A stretch of DNA of 14,374 bases from Mesorhizobium amorphae (GTDB lineage: Bacteria; Pseudomonadota; Alphaproteobacteria; Rhizobiales; Rhizobiaceae): positions 1-14,374 of the forward strand of contig QFNI01000079.1 in assembly GCA_003240775.1 (NCBI GenBank), in the 5' to 3' direction. Shown here piece after piece: positions 7,163 to 13,035 of this stretch. The translations under genes and the position numbers were made by a program. Each line of letters starts with the position of its first letter. Position 1 is the first letter of the stretch. The notes under the pieces are model-generated. The model saw only the letters and a program-made list of their open reading frames with translations, was not told where the DNA came from and ran no database searches.

Positions 7163-9339
7163 CAGGCCTCCGCAGCGGCCGCCTTGGCTTCCAGCCGGCG
7201 CTTGTGCAGCACGGGCTCGGTGTAGCCGTTGGGCTGGGCACGGCCCTGGAGCACGAGATCGCAGGCAGCGCCGAACGCGATCGAGGTGTCGAAGTCGGGC
7301 GCCATCGGCTGGTAGAGCGGATCGCCCTCGTTCTGCCGGTCCACCACCGCGGCCATGCGCTTGAGCGTTTCCACCACCTGGTTGCGCGTGCAGACGCCGT
7401 GGTGGAGCCAGTTGGCGATGGCCTGGGACGAGATGCGCAGCGTGGCCCTGTCCTCCATCAAGCCGACATCGTTGATGTCGGGCACCTTGGAGCAGCCAAC
7501 ACCTTGGTCCACCCAGCGCACGACATAGCCCAGGATACCCTGCGCGTTGTTGTCGAGTTCCTTCTGGATTTCTTCGGGCGTCCAGTTGGGGCGGGTGGCC
7601 ACGGGCACCGACAAGATGTCGTGGAGCTTGGCCTTGGGTCGGTCACGCAATTCGGCTTGCACCTTGGCGACATCGACCGTGTGATAATGAGTGGCATGCA
7701 GCGTGGCCGCCGTGGGCGACGGCACCCAAGCGGTCGAGGCGCCCGCCTTGGGCTGGGCACCCTTCTGCTCCAACATGGCCCCCATGAGGTCGGGCATGGC
7801 CCACATGCCCTTGCCGATCTGGGCACGGCCGGCGAGTCCGCATTCGAGCCCGGTGTCGACGTTCCAGTTCTCGTAAGCCGCGATCCAGGGTGCGGCCTTC
7901 ATGTCGGCCTTGCGGATCATCGGGCCCGCTTCCATCGCCGAATGGATCTCGTCGCCCGTGCGGTCGAGGAAGCCTGTGTTGATGAAGAACACGCGGGAGC
8001 CCGCCGCGCGGATGCATTCCTTGAGGTTGACGGTGGTGCGGCGTTCCTCGTCCATGATGCCCATCTTGAGCGTGGCGGGCGCAAGGCCCAGCAGCGCTTC
8101 GACACGGCCGAACAGCTTGTCGGCGAACGCCACCTCTTCGGGGCCGTGCATCTTGGGCTTGACGATGTAGACCGAGCCCGCCGGGCTGTTGGCGCGCCGC
8201 CCGTTCGGGCCGATGTCGTGAAGAGCTATCAGCGCGGTGAAGGCAGCGTCCATGATGCCTTCGGGGATTTCCGTGCCGTCGGGCAGGAGGATCGCGGGAT
8301 TGAGCATCAGGTGCCCGACATTGCGCACCAGCATGAGCGAGCGGCAGCGCAAGGTGAACACCGACCCGTCGGGCGCGGAATAATCGAGGTCGGGGTTGAG
8401 CTTGCGGGTGAAGGTCTTGGCGCCCTTCGTGACCTCTTCCGCGAGATCGCCCTTCATCAACCCGAGCCAGTTGCGGTAGGCGCCGACCTTGTCCTCGGCA
8501 TCCACGGCCGCAACCGAATCCTCGCAGTCCATGATGGTGGAAAGCGCAGCCTCCACCCAGACATCGGAAATGCCGGCCGCATCCGCCTGGCCGATGGCGG
8601 AAGTCTTGTCGAGCACGATCTCGATGCCGAGCCCGTGGTGGCGGAGAAGCACCTGCGTGGGCGCATCGGGCGCCCCGAGATAGCCCGCAAAGGCATCGGC
8701 TTCCCGCAGCGAGACGGGCTTGCCGCCGGCCTCGACCGCGAGCGCGCCACCGGCCACGCGAAGGCTCGACACATCGCGCCAGCTCGCGCCGTCGAGCGGC
8801 ACCGCATCATCCAGAAAGCGGCGCACCCATGCGACGACCTTCTCGCCGCGCTTGGGGTTGTAGCCGCGACCGCCGCGCTCCGCGCCATCCTCTTCGGAGA
8901 TCGCGTCCGTGCCGTAGAGCGCGTCGTAGAGCGAGCCCCAGCGCGCATTGGCGGCGTTCAGCGCATAGCGCGCATTGGTGATGGGAACCACGAGCTGGGG
9001 GCCGGCGAGCCGGGCAATCTCGGGGTCGACATTCTCCGTGGAGACCTGGAAGGCCTCGCCTTCGGGCACGAGATAGCCGATTGCGCGCAGGAAGCTCTCA
9101 TAGGCTGCGAGGTCGGCGGGCGCGCCGTTGTCCCGATGCCAGTGGTCGAGCTTTTCCTGGATCTCGTCGCGGCGAGCGAGAAGCGCGCGGTTTTCGGGCG
9201 CAAGCTCGGTGGCGAGCGCGGCGAAGCCTGCCCAGAAGGCATCGGCCTCGATGCCCGTGCCGGGAATGGCTTCCTCCTCGAGGAAGCGGGCAAGCTCGGC
9301 TGCGACCTGAAGCCCACTTCTGTCCACGCGCTGTGTCAT
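7162..9339 (-). CDS. glcB: Malate synthase G
   Basis: GlcB condenses acetyl-CoA with glyoxylate to malate, feeding C2 carbon into the TCA cycle. The 725 residues match the 723 of E. coli GlcB. The arginine that binds glyoxylate is in CRSLMLVRNVGHLM, the metal-binding region is INTGFLDRTGDEIHSAMEAG, the reactive cysteine is in VGCSKVPDIND, and the catalytic base is D630 in MEDRATLRIS (E. coli D631). I chose the ATG at 9339, which has GGGAGG seven bases upstream; an in-frame TTG at 9345 lies inside that leader. The gene sits about 55 bp after the hydantoinase-like gene and overlaps tsaB by one base. No aceA (isocitrate lyase) or glycolate oxidase gene is in view, so the glyoxylate source is unknown. 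Confidence 0.98.
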   Translation of the reverse strand: MTQRVDRSGLQVAAELARFLEEEAIPGTGIEADAFWAGFAALATELAPENRALLARRDEIQEKLDHWHRDNGAPADLAAYESFLRAIGYLVPEGEAFQVSTENVDPEIARLAGPQLVVPITNARYALNAANARWGSLYDALYGTDAISEEDGAERGGRGYNPKRGEKVVAWVRRFLDDAVPLDGASWRDVSSLRVAGGALAVEAGGKPVSLREADAFAGYLGAPDAPTQVLLRHHGLGIEIVLDKTSAIGQADAAGISDVWVEAALSTIMDCEDSVAAVDAEDKVGAYRNWLGLMKGDLAEEVTKGAKTFTRKLNPDLDYSAPDGSVFTLRCRSLMLVRNVGHLMLNPAILLPDGTEIPEGIMDAAFTALIALHDIGPNGRRANSPAGSVYIVKPKMHGPEEVAFADKLFGRVEALLGLAPATLKMGIMDEERRTTVNLKECIRAAGSRVFFINTGFLDRTGDEIHSAMEAGPMIRKADMKAAPWIAAYENWNVDTGLECGLAGRAQIGKGMWAMPDLMGAMLEQKGAQPKAGASTAWVPSPTAATLHATHYHTVDVAKVQAELRDRPKAKLHDILSVPVATRPNWTPEEIQKELDNNAQGILGYVVRWVDQGVGCSKVPDINDVGLMEDRATLRISSQAIANWLHHGVCTRNQVVETLKRMAAVVDRQNEGDPLYQPMAPDFDTSIAFGAACDLVLQGRAQPNGYTEPVLHKRRLEAKAAAAEA

Positions 9340-9346
9340 CCTCAAA

Positions 9347-9352
9347 CCTCCC
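9347..9352 (-). promoter_or_regulatory. Strong Shine-Dalgarno of glcB
   Basis: On the minus strand this reads GGGAGG, seven bases before the ATG at 9339. It is the most canonical ribosome binding site in the cluster. It favours the ATG over the TTG at 9345, and suggests independent translation initiation of glcB. Confidence 0.65.
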
Positions 9353-9394
9353 TAGCCGGCAACGCGGCGGGTTGCGGTTTCATCATGATCCGGC

Positions 9395-11395
9395 TCAGGC
9401 CGCAATCCGCGGGCGGCCGCTCGCGGTGGCGATCACGCGCGCGGCGACGAATGTGCGCTGGCCCTCGATCGTGGCCGCATCCACCGTCCACGCGACCGCG
9501 AGCTCGGCCGTGTCGGCGCCGGCCTCCTCGGCCCCGCGCGCGGCCAGGCGGCGGGCAGCGGTCTCGGCAACGGCGCGCGCATCTTCTTCCGTTCGGTGGT
9601 CGCCCACCTCGCTGCCCACCGTGACGCGGAAGAGGCCTTCCACCGGCTGGGAGATGTTGGCTTCCACGCTCACCCGCACCTGACCCACCACCGCCCCCAA
9701 CGCATTCGCCACATCCGTGTCGGGAGGCACGATACAGGGCACGCCGAGGAGGGTGGACAGTTCGGCATAGTGAAGCGGCGCGGAAGCGCCGAGGCCCACC
9801 ACCGGGCGGTCGAGCGAGACCGAGACGCGCGCGATGCCCGCGCGGCCGTCGAGCGCGCGCTGCACGAGGGGGTGGGACACGCTCCCCTCCCCGCCATCCT
9901 CTGCGAAGGCGGTTTGGAGCATGGCCTCGGCGGAAGCGCGGGTGACGCTTGCGAGCACGCGCTCCGAGATCGCCTCCGCATTCGGCGCGATCGCCGTGCC
10001 GCGCCCGTCGCGGCGACGGGCGAAGAGCTCGGCGCCCAGGCGCGCGGCCCCTGCCTCCCAGTTGGACTGGCGGCCGAGCACGTGGGCGGCGTCCGACGGG
10101 GTGAAGCCGGACATGTGGACGAGACCGCGGGAAACCAGGCGGTTCAAGGTGGCGGCGGCCGCCGTCGATTGCAGAAGGCGGTCGAGCGCCACGGGCGTCG
10201 CGCCGACTGTCTCGTAGAGCCGCGCCTCGGGCAGGGAAAGGCCGGCCGCCATCCGCTCGGGCACGCCGGTGCGGACCGCGAAGCGACCGTCGAGCCGGCC
10301 GGGATTGGCGGTGCGGAGCTGGCGCTCGAGTTCCGCGGAAACGCCTGCGCCGTGCTGGAGGGAAAGAAGCGACAGGGGAACGAGGCGGCGGGGGCCGAGA
10401 AGAAGGCGCGGGTTGAGCCCGCCGTCTTCGAGCGCCACCTCGGAATCCCCGCCCAGGCCGAAGGTGCGCATGGCGACGGCTTCCACCATGGTGCGGAAGG
10501 GGCCGACGGTGGCGCCTTCAGGGTCGAGGCGGGGGCGGCCCTCCTCCAGCACCGCCACATCGGTGGTGGTGCCGCCGATGTCGGACACGAGCGCGGAAGC
10601 GAGACCCGTCATGTGGCGGGCGCCGACCAAGCTCGCGGCGGGGCCCGACAGGATGGTCTCGATCGGGCGGGAGCGGGCGAACGCGGCCGAAACGAGCGCG
10701 CCGTCGCCGCGCACCACCATCAGGGGGGCCGCGATCCCGCGCGCTGCCAGGAACCCTTGGGTGGCGGCGACCAGGCGGTCGATGGTGGGGATCAGGCGCG
10801 CGTTGAGAAGCGTCGTGAGCGCGCGGCGCGGGCCGCCGAGCTTCGACGTCAGCTCGTGGCTCGCGGTGACGGGAAGCCCGGTGCGCTCGAGAAGGGCGCG
10901 CGCGGCCAGTTCATGGGCGGGGTTGCGGGTGGCGAAATAGGCGCAAACGGCAAAGGCCGAAACGCTCCCCCCCCAGGTCTCCAGCGCTTCTTCGAGCGGC
11001 GCGAGATCGAGGTGCCTGGCGTTGCCGTGCACATCGTGCCCGCCCGAGCAGAACACGTGCGGGTCGGTTCCCAAGGCCCCGCGCAGGCCGTCGCGGTCGA
11101 GATCGGCCTGCCCGAAGCCGATCATCACGAGGCCGGCGCGCGCGCCCTGGCCTTCCACCAGCGCGTTGGTGGCGAGCGTGGTGGACAGCGAGACGAGCTT
11201 GACCGCCCCTCCCTCCACCCCGCTTTCGCGCAGCACCTTGTCGGCCGCGCCCGCGATGCCTTCGGCCAGATCGTGGCGCGTGGTGAGCGCCTTGGCCTTG
11301 GCAAGCACGGTGCCCGCGCCCTCGTCCCAAAGCACGGCATCCGTGTAGGTGCCGCCTGTGTCGATGCCTAAGAAGAGCGGGCCGGTGTGGAGCAT
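9395..11395 (-). CDS. Hydantoinase/oxoprolinase A-type protein (HyuA-like), stand-alone
   Basis: A 666-residue ASKHA-fold protein of the hydantoinase A/5-oxoprolinase family, whose members hydrolyse hydantoins or 5-oxoproline, or carboxylate ketones, using ATP. It opens with the phosphate loop GIDTGGTYTDAV (10-21), then STTLATNALVEG (71-82). A region containing VRGDGALV and PIETILSGPAASLVGA (about 228-259) leads into the second nucleotide loop SDIGGTTTDVAV (271-282). The C-terminal part contains VVGLGASAPLHYAEL and a tail typical of the family. Family members usually work with a HyuB-type partner encoded next door; none is in the window, so substrate and activity stay open. The ATG at 11395 has GAGGGG four to five bases upstream. 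It lies between the 184-residue unknown gene and glcB on the same strand. Confidence 0.92.
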   Translation of the reverse strand: MLHTGPLFLGIDTGGTYTDAVLWDEGAGTVLAKAKALTTRHDLAEGIAGAADKVLRESGVEGGAVKLVSLSTTLATNALVEGQGARAGLVMIGFGQADLDRDGLRGALGTDPHVFCSGGHDVHGNARHLDLAPLEEALETWGGSVSAFAVCAYFATRNPAHELAARALLERTGLPVTASHELTSKLGGPRRALTTLLNARLIPTIDRLVAATQGFLAARGIAAPLMVVRGDGALVSAAFARSRPIETILSGPAASLVGARHMTGLASALVSDIGGTTTDVAVLEEGRPRLDPEGATVGPFRTMVEAVAMRTFGLGGDSEVALEDGGLNPRLLLGPRRLVPLSLLSLQHGAGVSAELERQLRTANPGRLDGRFAVRTGVPERMAAGLSLPEARLYETVGATPVALDRLLQSTAAAATLNRLVSRGLVHMSGFTPSDAAHVLGRQSNWEAGAARLGAELFARRRDGRGTAIAPNAEAISERVLASVTRASAEAMLQTAFAEDGGEGSVSHPLVQRALDGRAGIARVSVSLDRPVVGLGASAPLHYAELSTLLGVPCIVPPDTDVANALGAVVGQVRVSVEANISQPVEGLFRVTVGSEVGDHRTEEDARAVAETAARRLAARGAEEAGADTAELAVAWTVDAATIEGQRTFVAARVIATASGRPRIAA

Positions 11396-11440
11396 GCGGC
11401 CCCTCTAGCGCAGCACACCCCGCCCCGAAAAGAGCGCTTC

Positions 11441-11995
11441 TCAGAACCCCCGGATCATCCGCTTGATCGGGGGCTGCGGCTCCTCGTGGGTCTCGGGCAG
11501 CCGGGGGTCGGGGTCGTAGTCCAGGAATTCGGGCAGCGGCTCCTCGCGCAGGAGGTCCGCCTCCGAAAAGCCGGCCGCGCGGCCGATGGCGTTGACGATG
11601 GTGCGCGTGTGGATGCGGCAGCGCTCGAAGGCGAGCGCATCAGGCAGGCAGGGCGGCGCGAGCGGCCCGTGCGGAAAGCCCAGCCAGTCGAACTGGTTGC
11701 GCCTGCCCACGCAGCGGTTGTTGCGCCGGCAGCGCGGCACGGGGCAGTTTCGCCCGTAGCCGAGCACCCAGGCGGCCTCCTGCATCAGGGACAGCAGCAC
11801 GGAATGGCGCGAGGCCTGTTCCTCGTTCTCGCGCCGCGCATGGGCTTGCTGGGCCTCGGTCTGGCCCGGCCAGGGCCGGTGGACGGGCACGGCGAAGCGG
11901 GGATGGGGGTAGTCGGGCGGGTAGGACACGAACTCCTCGGAATACCGGAAGGTGGTGCCGTTCCATTCCCAGCTTGCGGGCCGCGTCTTGGGCAT
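11441..11995 (-). CDS. Conserved-looking hypothetical protein with CX4CX5C cluster
   Basis: I do not recognise a family. The 184-residue product has no signal peptide or membrane segment. It is aromatic and charged at the N-terminus (SWEWNGTTFRYSEEF), has a helical, Gln/Arg-rich middle (about 45-75), and then a cysteine motif C84-x4-C89-x5-C95 in CPVPRCRRNNRC, followed by C116 and C126. The last 35 residues are proline- and acid-rich with a basic end. The cysteines could bind zinc or a cluster, but this is inference. The ATG at 11995 is supported by GAGGA seven bases upstream; the frame is open to 12097, but that stretch is part of the inverted-repeat region. It ends 45 bp before the HyuA-like gene and is probably the first gene of the cluster. 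Confidence 0.75.
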   Translation of the reverse strand: MPKTRPASWEWNGTTFRYSEEFVSYPPDYPHPRFAVPVHRPWPGQTEAQQAHARRENEEQASRHSVLLSLMQEAAWVLGYGRNCPVPRCRRNNRCVGRRNQFDWLGFPHGPLAPPCLPDALAFERCRIHTRTIVNAIGRAAGFSEADLLREEPLPEFLDYDPDPRLPETHEEPQPPIKRMIRGF

Positions 11996-12096
11996 CGACT
12001 GATCCTCGTTCGGGCGCGTGGGCACCCACCGTTTCACCCATGCGGGTTTCGCCCCGCGCGCTGGCCGCGTGGGGTTCGAAAAAGCTCCGGGAGGCA

Positions 12097-12152
12097 TCGC
12101 GTCCTTCGGACCGCCCTCGGTTAGTTCAAGTCGTGCGGTCCGAAGGACGCGA
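12097..12152. repeat. Perfect 18-bp inverted repeat with 20-nt loop
   Basis: The left arm 12097-12114 (TCGCGTCCTTCGGACCGC) and right arm 12135-12152 (GCGGTCCGAAGGACGCGA) are exact reverse complements. Two further outer pairs follow one mismatch. Each arm contains its own near-palindrome GTCCTTCGGAC. A T6 run lies at 12162-12167 on the plus side and a T5 run on the minus side at 12083-12079. It could be a transcription terminator, a dispersed palindromic element, or a protein-binding site upstream of the 11-gene cluster. I cannot decide among these from one copy. Confidence 0.85.
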
Positions 12153-12167
12153 CGCTCGGCGTTTTTT
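12152..12167 (+). terminator. Possible weak rho-independent terminator
   Basis: A short stem ACGC/GCGT (12152-12155 with 12159-12162, three-base loop) runs directly into a T-run ending at 12167. The larger inverted repeat lies just before it. It would serve plus-strand transcription, yet no plus-strand gene lies to its left, so its role is doubtful. The stem is only four to five pairs. Confidence 0.22.
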
Positions 12168-12429
12168 GGTCATGCGCCCGTTCCGCTTGGCCCCTTTTTG
12201 CCCCTTGGGGCATCGAGGGGTTCACAGTGCACCGTCCGGCACAGGCGGAGCGTAGTCTCCACCGGGGAACCCTTGGGCGGCAGACCCCCCGGGCCGCGGG
12301 ACACGCTATCCCACAACCGGAGGCGCCGGCTCTCCCCCACCAAGCCACCGTCGCGACCGGGCACTCCCGGTGGGAAGAACGGGACGGAGTGTAGGGGTGG
12401 GCCAAAGGGGGTGGATGGAATTGCTTGTC
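12153..12429. other. GC-rich intergenic tract with small hairpins
   Basis: No confident gene is seen here. Short self-complementary elements include GCCCCTTGGGGC near 12202 and a clean hairpin ACCGGG-CACT-CCCGGT at 12356-12371. A 64-residue minus-strand reading frame (12170-12364) has ordinary composition and ends PRGKKGPSGTGA. It has no clear ribosome binding site and no family I recognise, so it is not called as a gene. Known structured RNAs I checked for by eye (tmRNA, RNase P RNA, tRNA T-loops) do not fit. Confidence 0.4.
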
Positions 12430-13035
12430 AGGCGTGCGCCCGCGGCGTTTCCTGCCAAGAGCCGCGCGCCGGATTCGCCCTACGTTCCAGGGCCTTGCGC
12501 GATAAGGCCCACACTGCCGCCCGGTGTTCGGAGGTCCGCTCCTCGCGGAATCTCATCCCCACCCTGTGCCTGCCCAAGCTTGCCGCCCCGCGCAGCCTGC
12601 GGGCGAAGGTCTGCGGCGTGCCGTGGGGGTGACGCCCGAGCGCTCGCCGGTCTGCCGCCCATGCGGGGAGCGCGGCCATCTCGATCGCGCGGGGCCGCTG
12701 GCGGGCGGGACGGCATCCGCCCACGTGCTCGGCATCTTCACCTGCGCGAGCGAGGACGTGTGCTCGTTTTGCAAACCGGACGCGGGCGCAAACAGCGCCT
12801 TTCCCCTGCCCGGGGCGGCCCTCGACGCGCACGCGGGGTGCTCGGCGCCGGACGGCGTCGCGGTGCTGCCCGAAGCGTGGATCACGGGCTGGAGCCCCTT
12901 CGACGACTTGGGTCCGAGAACCGCGAGGCTGCCACTGTGCGCTACGGCCAGTTCACTGAGCTGCCCGGGAACGAGCAGTTTCCGCACGGTTTCGACATGG
13001 CGCTGATAACGGAGATCGGCATTGTTATGGCCTGA
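12430..13035. pseudogene. Region with codon-like periodicity but shifting phase; possible gene remnant
   Basis: Third-position G/C bias suggests coding, but the favoured phase changes. On the plus strand one frame is favoured up to a stop at 12632. A second covers 12716-12910 (60 of 65 codons end in G or C; HVLGIFTCASEDVCSFC). A third runs to a stop at 13033-13035 (ELPGNEQFPHGFDMALITE). The same wobble phase also supports a minus-strand frame at 12553-13071 containing RHVETVRKLLVPGQLSELAV; its ATG lies 47 bp inside the end of the AT-rich gene. I cannot tell which strand, if either, was coding, and I recognise no family. A frameshifted, truncated gene beside an insertion boundary is the simplest reading; a conserved non-coding repeat is the alternative. 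Confidence 0.28.

Noticed and set aside
9353..9394. Stem-loop between the HyuA-like gene and glcB as a terminator
   Set aside because: Only a six-pair TTGCGG/CCGCAA match with a long loop and no T-run; not convincing.
7204..9624. Very long plus-strand open frame (about 800 codons) antisense to glcB
   Set aside because: It mirrors the GC-rich wobble pattern of glcB on the other strand. Its product is a His/Arg/Gly-rich sequence with no recognisable domain, while the minus-strand frame carries all malate synthase motifs.
9596..11371. Plus-strand 591-codon frame opposite the HyuA-like gene
   Set aside because: Low-complexity Arg/Gly/His-rich translation. The opposite strand has the full hydantoinase motif set.
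11996..12097. 34-residue N-terminal extension of the 184-residue unknown protein
   Set aside because: The ATG at 11995 has a good Shine-Dalgarno, while the upstream ATG at 12097 lies inside the inverted repeat and has none.
12931..12937. GCCACTG, resembling a piece of the cobalamin riboswitch consensus
   Set aside because: The surrounding conserved boxes, including the B12 box, are absent, and the heptamer fits a coding-like stretch.
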